A stretch of DNA of 64,000 nt from Saprospiraceae bacterium. Its GTDB lineage: Bacteria; Bacteroidota; Bacteroidia; Chitinophagales; Saprospiraceae. Numbering within the stretch: the first letter of the stretch is position 1; every line of letters begins with the position of its first letter. The notes under the pieces were generated by a model. It had not been told where the DNA came from. It did not search any database and worked only from the letters and a program-made list of their open reading frames with translations. Below, piece after piece: positions 54,013 to 62,404 of this stretch. Location of the stretch: contig JADKBO010000008.1 in NCBI GenBank assembly GCA_016715105.1, positions 124,001 through 188,000 on the forward strand, given 5' to 3'. Position numbers and translations under genes: made by a program.

Positions 54013-55221
54013 CTATTTGAACGTAAGGAGGGTCTGATGTAGACTCTCGATTGCAGTTTTAAGGTTCTCTTCAGATGCTGCATAAGATATACGAATGCAG
54101 TTGTCATCACCAAATGCGCTACCTGAAACACAACCTACATGGGCTTCAGAAAGCATGATCTCACAAAAATCGTCCGCATTGTTGATGCTCAGATCTCCGT
54201 TTGAAGTGCCAAAGTAAGCACTAATATCTGGAAAAACATAAAATGCGCCTTGTGGATTATTTACTTTCACTCCTGGAATCTGACTAAGTAAGGATAAAAC
54301 CAATTTTTTCCTCGATTCAAAAGCAGCAACCATGTCATGAGTAGGTTTTTGTATACCATCAAGCGCCAATGCTGCAGCATATTGTGAAAAAGATGCTGCT
54401 CCGGATGTAATTTGCCCTTGTACTTTGTCGCAAGCTGCTGCCAACCACTGTGGTGCTGCCATGTAACCCAATCTCCAACCAGTCATTGAATATCCTTTTG
54501 AGAATCCATTGATAAGTGCAGTGATGTCTTTCATACCTGGAACTTGTGCGATACTCGCATGCGCACCAACAAAATTGATGTGCTCATAGATTTCATCAGA
54601 CATCACAATGATGTTGTCGTGTTGTAAAACAACTTGTGCAATTGCGTCTAATTCTTCTGCTGAAAATAAAGAACCAGTTGGATTACAAGGTGAAGAAAAC
54701 ATGATCAATTTGGTTTTGTCAGTAATCGCATCAGCAACTTGCTGTGCACTTACTTTAAAATCTTGATCAATACTTCCGCTGATGATCACTGGAATTCCTC
54801 CTGCAAACTTTACGATTTCTAGATAAGATACCCAGTATGGAGCAAAGATGATCACTTCATCACCTGGATTTACCAATGATAAAACAACATTGGCTATAGA
54901 TTGCTTAGCACCCGTAGAAACAACAATCTCTTTTTCTGTATAATCTAAACCGTTTTCTCTCTTGAATTTACCCACGATGGCTTTTTTCAATTCGGCCAAA
55001 CCTGAAACCGGTGTATATTTAGTAAAACCTTTTGCAAGTCCTTCTACCGCCGCATCCTTGATGTGTTGAGGCGTATCAAAATCTGGCTCTCCCAAACTCA
55101 ATGAAATCACCTTCACCCCTTTGGCCGCCAATTCTCTTGCCTTCTGTGCCATTTTTATAGTAGCTGATTCAGACATTGCTTGAATCTTATCAGATAGCAT
55201 CGTAGATAATTCTAAACTCAT
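54013..55221 (-). CDS. PLP-dependent aspartate-type aminotransferase
   Basis: 402 residues of aminotransferase class I/II. KVISLSLGEPDFDTPQHI, the substrate/PLP segment SSPCNPTGSLFS, VMSDEIYEHI and the PLP lysine in FSKGYSMTGWRLGY are present, with GAFYVFPDIS near the C-terminus. Most likely transfers amino groups between aspartate/aromatic acids and 2-oxoglutarate (type Ib). A consensus promoter at 55247-55276 and a terminator make it monocistronic. Confidence 0.94.
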   Translation of the reverse strand: MSLELSTMLSDKIQAMSESATIKMAQKARELAAKGVKVISLSLGEPDFDTPQHIKDAAVEGLAKGFTKYTPVSGLAELKKAIVGKFKRENGLDYTEKEIVVSTGAKQSIANVVLSLVNPGDEVIIFAPYWVSYLEIVKFAGGIPVIISGSIDQDFKVSAQQVADAITDKTKLIMFSSPCNPTGSLFSAEELDAIAQVVLQHDNIIVMSDEIYEHINFVGAHASIAQVPGMKDITALINGFSKGYSMTGWRLGYMAAPQWLAAACDKVQGQITSGAASFSQYAAALALDGIQKPTHDMVAAFESRKKLVLSLLSQIPGVKVNNPQGAFYVFPDISAYFGTSNGDLSINNADDFCEIMLSEAHVGCVSGSAFGDDNCIRISYAASEENLKTAIESLHQTLLTFK

Positions 55222-55533
55222 GATTTTTATATATTATTTCAGGGCACAAAAGTAGGACACATTTTGATATTTACAACGCTTTAATAAGTGAAAAAAATAG
55301 AAAGTTTGTTAATAATTTAACATCAAGAAAGTGTGTAAGTTTCAGGTTTCATTTAAAAAGTACGGCAATGAAAGAGCTTGAATAAATAAATCTATTTCCG
55401 CTTAATGAGTTAATAGCTTATTATCAATACATCCAAACTGCATATTGTATAAATTTAAATATCTTTCATCGATAAAAATGACATTGATTACTTCCATTGA
55501 AGTAGTTTTAGCATCAAAATAAACCAATCTTAC
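55222..55533. other. Spacer between the aminotransferase and the serine hydrolase
   Basis: Holds the aminotransferase promoter (55247-55276). The remainder is AT-rich with no gene; no clear promoter for the hydrolase was found. Confidence 0.5.
55247..55276 (-). promoter_or_regulatory. Bacteroidota-type promoter for the aminotransferase
   Basis: Minus-strand TTG (55274-55276), exactly 19 bases, then TACTTTTG (55247-55254), a full consensus match, 25 bases before the start codon. Confidence 0.75.
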
Positions 55534-57177
55534 ATGAAACACTTTTGCTGGCCTTTTGCACCCATCATGCTTTTATTGCTACTAACCGTAAATACTAATG
55601 CACAGGCATTAGAAAAAACTTTCGATCAATTGCTCAATGAAAAATTTCCTGCTGACCAACCTGGAGCAGCGGTATTAGTGGCAAAAGATGGCAAAATCAT
55701 CTACCACAAAGGATTTGGAATGGCCAATTTGGAGCTTGATGTGAAAATGCAACCTCAAATGGTATTTGAAATTGGCTCCATTACCAAACAATTTACCGCA
55801 GTTTCCATCTTGATGCTTATGGAAGAAGGCAAATTAAAACTGGATGATGATATCACAAAATTCATTCCTGACTACCCTACTCATGGTCATAAGATTACCA
55901 TCCATCATTTACTTACCCATACGTCAGGCATAAAAAGTTATACTTCAATGGAAAGTTGGTTACCATTATGGCGTAAAGACATGGAGCCAAAGGACATGAT
56001 TGATTTTTTCAAAGGTGAACCCATGGATTTTGCTCCTGGAACTAAATATCTCTACAATAACTCTGCTTATTTCATCCTTGGTTATGTCATCGAAAAAGCA
56101 TCAGGTATGCCTTACGATCAGTTTTTAAAAACCAAAATATTTGAACCCTTGGGCATGAAATCATCCTTATACGGCAGCAATAGTCAGATTATAAAAAATA
56201 GAGCTTCGGGTTATCAAAAAGAAGAAAAGATCATCAATACAGAATACTTAAGCCTTACACAGCCTTATGCTGCAGGTTCAATCATGTCTTCTGTAGGAGA
56301 TTTATTCATTTGGCATCAGGCAATTCAATCCAATAAATTAATCAAAAAACAGACAATTGACCTTGCTTACACCAATTACACCTTGAATGACGGTACAAAG
56401 ATCAACTATGGATATGGCTGGGGAATAAATGAGATCTATGGAAGTCCTACCATAGAGCATTCTGGAGGAATTTTTGGATATAATACCAATGCCATTTATC
56501 TACCCAAAGAAAGTGTTTTTGTAACAGTCTTCAGCAATACCGATTTCATTTCTTCAAGTGAAGTGTCAACCAAAATGGCAGCTATAGCAATTGGAAAACC
56601 AGCTCCAGAACTGAAGGATGAAATTCAACTTTCACCGAGCGATTTACAGAAATTTGTAGGCCTTTATGAATTTGAGGAAGGTGTACAAAGAAATATAACC
56701 CTAGAAGATGGTCACTTATACAGCCAACGTGTAGGAGGTGATGCAAAATTCAGACTCATTGCCATGAAGCCTAACTTATTCGCTTACACTGGAGAATTGA
56801 GTACTATCGAATTTATGGGTAATGGCAAGGAAATAAATGTTACTTTTTCTAGTAGAATTAATAAGTCGGTTGGCAAACTTACAGATAAAAAAATGCCAGT
56901 AAATGAAGAAATTAATGTTGACGTTGAAACTCTGAAGCAATATGTCGGTGTATATGCCCTGGCTCCAACATTTGACATAGCTATCACACTCGAAGATGGC
57001 AAACTAATGACTCAAGCAACCGGCCAAGCTAAGTTTGAGATTTTTGCTAAATCGCAGACTCGGTTTTTCCTCAAAGTTGTGCCAGCCGAAGTAGAATTTG
57101 TAAAAAATGCTGATGGAAAGTTTGACTCAATCATTCTCTATCAAGGTGGTCGAGAGACCGTTGCCAAGAAAAAGTAA
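55534..57177 (+). CDS. Class C beta-lactamase-like serine hydrolase, exported
   Basis: 547 residues: signal peptide (PIMLLLLLTVNTNAQ), serine hydrolase domain (about 30-360) with SITK (S82, K85), YNN (174-176) and a third motif in EHSGGIFGYNT, and a C-terminal pair of ~90-residue repeats (DLQKFVGLYEFEEGVQRNITLEDGHLYSQ; TLKQYVGVYALAPTFDIAITLEDGKLMTQ). Family members are beta-lactamases, esterases or D-aminopeptidases; the C-terminal repeats suggest an esterase or peptidase rather than drug resistance. Substrate unknown. Confidence 0.9.
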   Translation: MKHFCWPFAPIMLLLLLTVNTNAQALEKTFDQLLNEKFPADQPGAAVLVAKDGKIIYHKGFGMANLELDVKMQPQMVFEIGSITKQFTAVSILMLMEEGKLKLDDDITKFIPDYPTHGHKITIHHLLTHTSGIKSYTSMESWLPLWRKDMEPKDMIDFFKGEPMDFAPGTKYLYNNSAYFILGYVIEKASGMPYDQFLKTKIFEPLGMKSSLYGSNSQIIKNRASGYQKEEKIINTEYLSLTQPYAAGSIMSSVGDLFIWHQAIQSNKLIKKQTIDLAYTNYTLNDGTKINYGYGWGINEIYGSPTIEHSGGIFGYNTNAIYLPKESVFVTVFSNTDFISSSEVSTKMAAIAIGKPAPELKDEIQLSPSDLQKFVGLYEFEEGVQRNITLEDGHLYSQRVGGDAKFRLIAMKPNLFAYTGELSTIEFMGNGKEINVTFSSRINKSVGKLTDKKMPVNEEINVDVETLKQYVGVYALAPTFDIAITLEDGKLMTQATGQAKFEIFAKSQTRFFLKVVPAEVEFVKNADGKFDSIILYQGGRETVAKKK

Positions 57178-57197
57178 CCCTCAGTAATTTATTTTGA

Positions 57198-57647
57198 ATG
57201 AATATTCGTGTAGCCACCGTTGCAGATATCGATGATTATATGGTGGTAAGATTAGCCGTCAAAGAAAATGTCCTCACTAACCCATCATTGGTAACCAAGG
57301 AAGATAACATTGCTTACCTGACAGAGCATGGGCGAGGTTGGGTTTGTGAAATTGATCAAAAAATAGTTGGTTTTGCCATTGTAAGTATTCAAAAAAAGAA
57401 TGTTTGGGCTTTATTCGTACTGCCGGAATTTGAAGGAAAAGGGATTGGTTCAAAATTACATGCTATCATGTTGCAATGGTATTTCTCACATACACATGAA
57501 ACCATCTGGCTTTCGACAGATAAAACTTCAAAAGCTGCCAAATTTTATAAAGGTAAAGGCTGGAGTCAAGTTGGAGATTACGGAAATAAGGAATATAAAT
57601 TTGAAATGAGTCAAAAAGATTGGGAATTGCAGAATAACTCAAATTAA
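57198..57647 (+). CDS. GNAT-family N-acetyltransferase
   Basis: 149 residues with the GNAT core: IRVATVADIDDYMVVRL start, strand-loop LFVLPEFEGKGIGSKLHAIML (acetyl-CoA pyrophosphate loop) and a final FYKGKGWSQVGD. Transfers acetyl to an unidentified amine or protein. Twenty bases after the hydrolase and 5 before a second GNAT. Confidence 0.88.
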   Translation: MNIRVATVADIDDYMVVRLAVKENVLTNPSLVTKEDNIAYLTEHGRGWVCEIDQKIVGFAIVSIQKKNVWALFVLPEFEGKGIGSKLHAIMLQWYFSHTHETIWLSTDKTSKAAKFYKGKGWSQVGDYGNKEYKFEMSQKDWELQNNSN

Positions 57648-57652
57648 AAAAA

Positions 57653-58171
57653 ATGATTGAAAACATTACTTACGGGAAGGCAAAACTTTCTGATAGCCTC
57701 CGAATTTCAGTACTTTTTAAAACCATTTACGTTCAAACCTATGAAAGCAAAGGAGTCACTTTTGAATTTGCAAACTTTGTGACCCAGCGGTTTTCTCCCG
57801 AAAATATTGAAAAGATCATTCAATCTGAAAAAACAGATTTGATCGTTGCATATATTGAAGACAATCCCATAGGTGCGGCACAAATCAATTATGACACCAT
57901 TTGTAAAATAAGAAAAACCCCGGTAACAGAACTGGATAAATTGTATGTTTTGCCAAATTATCATGGCAAAGGTGTCGGTGCAGGATTGATGACGCAAGTA
58001 GAAGAAAAACTGAAGGCAAAAGGTATCAAAGAAGTAAATCTCATTGTCTACATCCACAATCAAAAAGCAGTCAAATTTTATCAGAAAACAGGGTTTGTGA
58101 CTCTAGGTAATTTTGACTACCAGATGGAGGAAAACTCTTATGTAAATTTAGTCATGAATAAAGTTTTGTAA
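57653..58171 (+). CDS. Second GNAT-family N-acetyltransferase
   Basis: 172 residues; GNAT motif LDKLYVLPNYHGKGVGAGLMTQ, followed by VNLIVYIHNQKAVKFYQKTGFVTLG. It is not a close copy of the preceding GNAT (different N-terminus RKLSDSLRISVLFKTIYVQT region), so the pair are neighbours rather than a recent duplication. The start ATG at 57653 is 5 bases after the previous stop. Confidence 0.88.
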   Translation: MIENITYGKAKLSDSLRISVLFKTIYVQTYESKGVTFEFANFVTQRFSPENIEKIIQSEKTDLIVAYIEDNPIGAAQINYDTICKIRKTPVTELDKLYVLPNYHGKGVGAGLMTQVEEKLKAKGIKEVNLIVYIHNQKAVKFYQKTGFVTLGNFDYQMEENSYVNLVMNKVL

Positions 58172-58473
58172 TTGCCATTGTACCCCAATTGATTTTTTAA
58201 AAAGTCATTTTCCTGAAAATATTTGTTGGATTTAAGCTCAATAGACCTTTCTATATTACAATCGATTGACTGAAAATTGGTAATAAAAGTAATCTGTGTA
58301 TATTTATCATGAGATTGTAGGCTACTCATTTGTTCTAAATTAAATGGGTTCCTTTACTTGAGCTCACAAATCGTTATCGTTTCACAAACATTTAGAAGGA
58401 AGAATAGAATGACAAATTTATTCAGATCAAAACAATTACCACAAATTTTAATGCCATCTGATTACTCCAAGCT
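58172..58473. other. AT-rich spacer before the beta-helix gene
   Basis: 302 bases without a supported gene, terminator or consensus promoter. Confidence 0.4.
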
Positions 58474-59868
58474 TTGAATAATATCCCAGACAAACTTCAA
58501 TCAAATACTTCATTTTTAGTGAAAATTAAATTGCTTGGTTTAATTCTTTTTAATGGATTTCTGGCAACCGGCCAAGATCTTCCACCGGCAACCTCATTGG
58601 TTTATCCTGGAGTCAATGGAAAGCTAGCCTACATTGCTGACAGCCTTGGCAATACAATTCCTGATTTTTCCAATGCTGGTTATGAAGGAGGAGGTAAACC
58701 CATTCCCTATGTTGTTGCTAAAGAAACTGTTTGGCCTGTATTGGGTGACAATTCTGAAAATATCCAAAAAGCAATAGATAAAGTTTCTGCAATGCCTTTA
58801 TCATCAGATGGCTTTAGAGGAGCGATTTTGTTGAAAATGGGTCATTACCAATTGGACAAACCCGTCTATATAAGAGCATCAGGTATCGTGCTCCGGGGTG
58901 AAGGGAAAAGCGACATAGGAACCATTTTATTTGGGAAAATCACGGTGCAACCAGAAGGCGGACAGAGATTTAGAAGGCCTGCTTTGATCAATATTGGTGG
59001 CAATGACGGCATGCTCATCCAAGAAGAAAGCAAACAAATGATCACCAACGCCTATGTTCCGGTTGGCTCAAATTCCTTTGAAGTAGTTTCTGCCAAAACT
59101 TTCAAAGTTGGAGATTCTATCATCGTACGCAGATATGGAAACGAGGACTGGATCAAAGAAATTGGTATGGACAGTGTCAAAGTTGGAAGAAATAGCTGGA
59201 GGCCATTCAATATTCAATTTGATAGAGTAATCACAGAAATAAAAGGCAACATCATCAAAGTTGATGCGCCTATTTTTACAGCCATTGATAAACGTTGGGG
59301 CGGTGGTGAAATCTTAAAATACAATGATCAGCGCATCCACCACGTAGGAATCGAAAATTTAAGAGGCATTTCTGAGTTTGACCCCTCTGTAAGAACTACC
59401 ACTTATGGAAATATGGACAGAGACAAACTGGACGCAGCTTTCAAATATGTTGGTGATGAATATTTCTCTGATGAAAATCACTACTCCAATTTCATCAACA
59501 TCACCAATGCTAAAAATGTATGGGTCAGAAATATGGATGCCCTGCATTTCGGAAATAGTGTGGTGCAAAGTAATGCGGGAACAAAGTGGATTACCATCCA
59601 GGATTGTGAATCCAAAGAACCAGTTTCTATCCGCATGGGAGCTCGAAGATTTACCTACCAAATGAACGGCCAAATGTGTTTGGTGCAGCGTTGTACTTCT
59701 CAGAAAGGAAGACATTCCTTTGTTTTGCAAGGTTCTGCTTTGACCAAACCAAATGGCCACGTGGAATCCATGGACAAACACGTTTTTCCAAAGAGTTTGT
59801 ACCTTACGCAGCTCAAAGAACGACTGGGTATTGAAGCAGTGCAACATACCACAGGTTTAGGAAATTAA
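58474..59868 (+). CDS. Exported parallel beta-helix (pectate-lyase-like) protein, likely internally deleted
   Basis: 464 residues: signal peptide (LLGLILFNGFLATGQ), the family opening PDFSNAGYEGGGKPIP and NSENIQKAIDKVSAMPLSSDGFRGAILL, and beta-helix turns to RRFTYQMNGQMCLVQRCTSQ and GRHSFVLQG. Then it jumps to HVFPKSLYLTQLKERLG, which I know as the very C-terminus of this family; relatives have about 150 more residues between these points. So an in-frame internal deletion is likely. Start is TTG at 58474. Its role is probably polysaccharide (uronate) cleavage. Confidence 0.7.
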   Translation: MNNIPDKLQSNTSFLVKIKLLGLILFNGFLATGQDLPPATSLVYPGVNGKLAYIADSLGNTIPDFSNAGYEGGGKPIPYVVAKETVWPVLGDNSENIQKAIDKVSAMPLSSDGFRGAILLKMGHYQLDKPVYIRASGIVLRGEGKSDIGTILFGKITVQPEGGQRFRRPALINIGGNDGMLIQEESKQMITNAYVPVGSNSFEVVSAKTFKVGDSIIVRRYGNEDWIKEIGMDSVKVGRNSWRPFNIQFDRVITEIKGNIIKVDAPIFTAIDKRWGGGEILKYNDQRIHHVGIENLRGISEFDPSVRTTTYGNMDRDKLDAAFKYVGDEYFSDENHYSNFINITNAKNVWVRNMDALHFGNSVVQSNAGTKWITIQDCESKEPVSIRMGARRFTYQMNGQMCLVQRCTSQKGRHSFVLQGSALTKPNGHVESMDKHVFPKSLYLTQLKERLGIEAVQHTTGLGN

Positions 59869-59897
59869 ATCAAATTTTAAAATCATCAATAAACAAC

Positions 59898-60824
59898 ATG
59901 TTCAATATGAAATTTAAAAACTTCTTCATTTTTCTTGCGATTATCTTTTCGATACCTTCATTTGCTCAGACAATAACAAAAGAAGAAATGATCTTCCTCA
60001 CTTCAGAATGGAAAGGGACAAGGTTTGATGATGGTAGACCCAAGATTCCTGATCAATTGTTGGAAAGAGCCAAACTCATCATGGTAGACGATGCTTGGAC
60101 GGTTTTGAAAAACGAAGGTTATTTAAATCAATTTGAATACGGTTGGAAAACCGTGAACAATACGCTTATGACGGGCAGAGCGGTTACAGCATCCTACTTA
60201 CCAAGTAGACCAGATCTTGAAAAAAATGTGAAAGAAAGAGGTGCAAAACAAGGGCGAAAAGGAAATACCAACTCTTGGCCAATTGATATTTTGGTCAAAG
60301 GTGACCTCTATGTTGCTGATGCCTTTGGCAAAATTGATGGCGGTCCGATCATGGGTGCAACTTTGGCAAACTCCATCTTTAGCAAATCTGGAAATGGTGT
60401 CGTCTTTGATGGTGCGTGTAGAGATCTACAAGAAATTTCGCAACTCCCTGGTTTCAATGCATTTGTGAGAGATTTCCACCCTTCTTTTACCGAACAAATG
60501 GTATTGATGGGATTGAATACTGCCATTCGAATCGGCAAAGCCATTGTGTTACCGGGTGACTTAGTCATTGCAACTCCAGAAGGCGTATTGTTTGTGCCTG
60601 CCCACTTAGCCGAACAAGTTGTCAGCACCGCAGAATTTGTCACCAGAAAAGATAAGTTTGGTTTTGAAGTGGTCAAAAAAGGAACTTACAGCACCGGCGA
60701 GATAGACAGTCAATGGAGTGAAGAAATTAAAATTGCTTTTTTGAAATGGTTGGAAGCTCATCCAGAACTGGGCAAAATGACCAAAGCAGAGCTCGATCAA
60801 GTAATGAGCAAAAGAACATGGTAG
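59898..60824 (+). CDS. RraA-family protein with signal peptide
   Basis: 308 residues. A signal peptide (FFIFLAIIFSIPSFAQ) precedes the RraA fold: VDDAWTVLKNEG, VADAFGKIDGGPIMGATLANS, DGACRDLQEI (the R-D pair used by aldolase relatives) and PGDLVIATPEGVLFVP. Cytosolic RraA is an RNase E inhibitor or 4-hydroxy-4-methyl-2-oxoglutarate aldolase; an exported one is unlikely to do either in the usual way, and a periplasmic lyase/aldolase on sugar acids is an inference from context. It lies between the beta-helix and esterase genes. Confidence 0.85.
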   Translation: MFNMKFKNFFIFLAIIFSIPSFAQTITKEEMIFLTSEWKGTRFDDGRPKIPDQLLERAKLIMVDDAWTVLKNEGYLNQFEYGWKTVNNTLMTGRAVTASYLPSRPDLEKNVKERGAKQGRKGNTNSWPIDILVKGDLYVADAFGKIDGGPIMGATLANSIFSKSGNGVVFDGACRDLQEISQLPGFNAFVRDFHPSFTEQMVLMGLNTAIRIGKAIVLPGDLVIATPEGVLFVPAHLAEQVVSTAEFVTRKDKFGFEVVKKGTYSTGEIDSQWSEEIKIAFLKWLEAHPELGKMTKAELDQVMSKRTW

Positions 60825-60881
60825 AAAAGTATAGCTCATTCAAATAAAAAATACCAAATACATCTTTCAAATCAATAAGAA

Positions 60882-62303
60882 ATGAATCAAAATCATAAAT
60901 TAAGAAAGGTAATTTGCTTCATAAGCTGCATGTTTATTTTGGTCTTGAGCAATCTCCATGCAGCCATCAGTCTACCTCCAATCATCAGTAGCAATATGGT
61001 ATTGCAACAAAATGCGAAGGCTACTTTGTGGGGATGGGCAGATGCCACAGAACGCTTTGTCATCATTTCTTCTTGGAAAACAGAGGTAGATTCTATCATG
61101 GCTTTCAATACTGGAAAATGGAAAGCTCAAATAGCCACACCAAGTGCAGGAGGGCCTTACACCATTACCATCAAAGGAAGAAGAAATACCATCGTTTTGG
61201 AAAACATCCTCATTGGTGAGGTTTGGATTTGTTCTGGTCAATCCAATATGGAAATGAGCAACAACCAACAAATAAAGGACGTACTACCCTCTTGTGCCAA
61301 CGATAAAATTCGATTTTTCACTGTTGGGAAGAAAACGTCTGATTATCCACAAGATCATGCTACAGGTGATTGGGTTTCTTGTGACGAAGAAACCTTGAGA
61401 AGGTTTAGTGCCGCTGGCTATTTTTTTGGAAGACAACTTCATCAAGAGTTGGGCGTGCCCGTTGGTTTGATACAATCCACCTATTCTGGAACTCCTGTAG
61501 AATTATGGGAACCTGCAGAAGTGTTGGAAAGTGACCCGGAAATGAAGGTTGCTTCTACAAAGATCAAAGATGTGACCTACCGGCCAAATATTCCTGGCAT
61601 GATTTACAATGCCATGATTTATCCGATTTCCAATTATACCATTGCGGGTACAATTTGGTATCAAGGTGAAGGAAATACAGCCAGGGCAAGCACTTATCAA
61701 AAAATGTTTACTGGAATGATAGGCGCTTGGAGAAAGCAATTCGCTCAGGATTTCCCATTTTATTTTGTACAAATAGCACCTTACACTTATGAGTTCCCCT
61801 ATGAAGGAGCACTCTTGATGGAACAACAAAGTCGTTCTCTCTCCTATCCCAAAACGGGAATGGTTGTGATAACAGATCTGGTAGAAGATGTAAAAAACTT
61901 ACACCCACAGAATAAATTGGATATTGGTTTGCGTCTGGCGTCTTTAGCTTTGGGTGATACTTATAAAAAGCAAATTGGCGTTTATAAAAGTCCGGTTTTC
62001 AAAAGCATGACAAAAAGTAAAAAAAGTATTAGTCTTTATTTTGATCACGCTCCAAATGGGTTTATGATCAAAGGAGACGGCAAGCCAACTGAATTTTTAA
62101 TTGCAGGAGCAGATAAAAATTTCCTTCCAGCAGAAGTAGAAATGCTTTCTGATCGAATAGTAGTCTCCAATGCCAACATTTCTGATCCAATAGCAGTCCG
62201 ATTTTCATTCAGCAACACAGGAACAGCCAATATTTTCAATAAAGAAGGTTATCCAATCACGCCATTCAGAACGGATAATTGGGAAGTTTCACAAACAAAA
62301 TGA
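60882..62303 (+). CDS. Sialate O-acetylesterase-family SGNH hydrolase
   Basis: 473 residues: signal peptide (CMFILVLSNLHAA), a beta-sandwich N-terminus (VLQQNAKATLWGWA), the catalytic block I in CSGQSNMEMS, later GTIWYQGEGNTARAS, and DLVEDVKNLHPQNK with the catalytic D..H. Removes O-acetyl groups from sialic acid or xylan/pectin sugars; context with a beta-helix protein favours pectin or another polysaccharide. A strong terminator follows. Confidence 0.93.
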   Translation: MNQNHKLRKVICFISCMFILVLSNLHAAISLPPIISSNMVLQQNAKATLWGWADATERFVIISSWKTEVDSIMAFNTGKWKAQIATPSAGGPYTITIKGRRNTIVLENILIGEVWICSGQSNMEMSNNQQIKDVLPSCANDKIRFFTVGKKTSDYPQDHATGDWVSCDEETLRRFSAAGYFFGRQLHQELGVPVGLIQSTYSGTPVELWEPAEVLESDPEMKVASTKIKDVTYRPNIPGMIYNAMIYPISNYTIAGTIWYQGEGNTARASTYQKMFTGMIGAWRKQFAQDFPFYFVQIAPYTYEFPYEGALLMEQQSRSLSYPKTGMVVITDLVEDVKNLHPQNKLDIGLRLASLALGDTYKKQIGVYKSPVFKSMTKSKKSISLYFDHAPNGFMIKGDGKPTEFLIAGADKNFLPAEVEMLSDRIVVSNANISDPIAVRFSFSNTGTANIFNKEGYPITPFRTDNWEVSQTK

Positions 62304-62325
62304 TCAACAATTAATTTCGTTGAAA

Positions 62326-62370
62326 TAAAAAAGTCGATTTTGAGACTTAACTCAAAATCGACTTTTTTTA
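62326..62370. terminator. Bidirectional terminator between esterase and SMP-30 genes
   Basis: AAAAAGTCGATTTTGAG pairs perfectly with CTCAAAATCGACTTTTT around ACTTAA. Both strands end in T-runs, so it can stop both converging genes. Confidence 0.9.
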
Positions 62371-62404
62371 TGTATTAATTCCTAGAAAAATTTAAACCTT
62401 TTCC

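Noticed and set aside
53883..54131. Minus-strand 82-codon frame at the end of the aminotransferase
   Set aside because: It overlaps the aminotransferase tail in another frame and runs into the terminator; no family resemblance.
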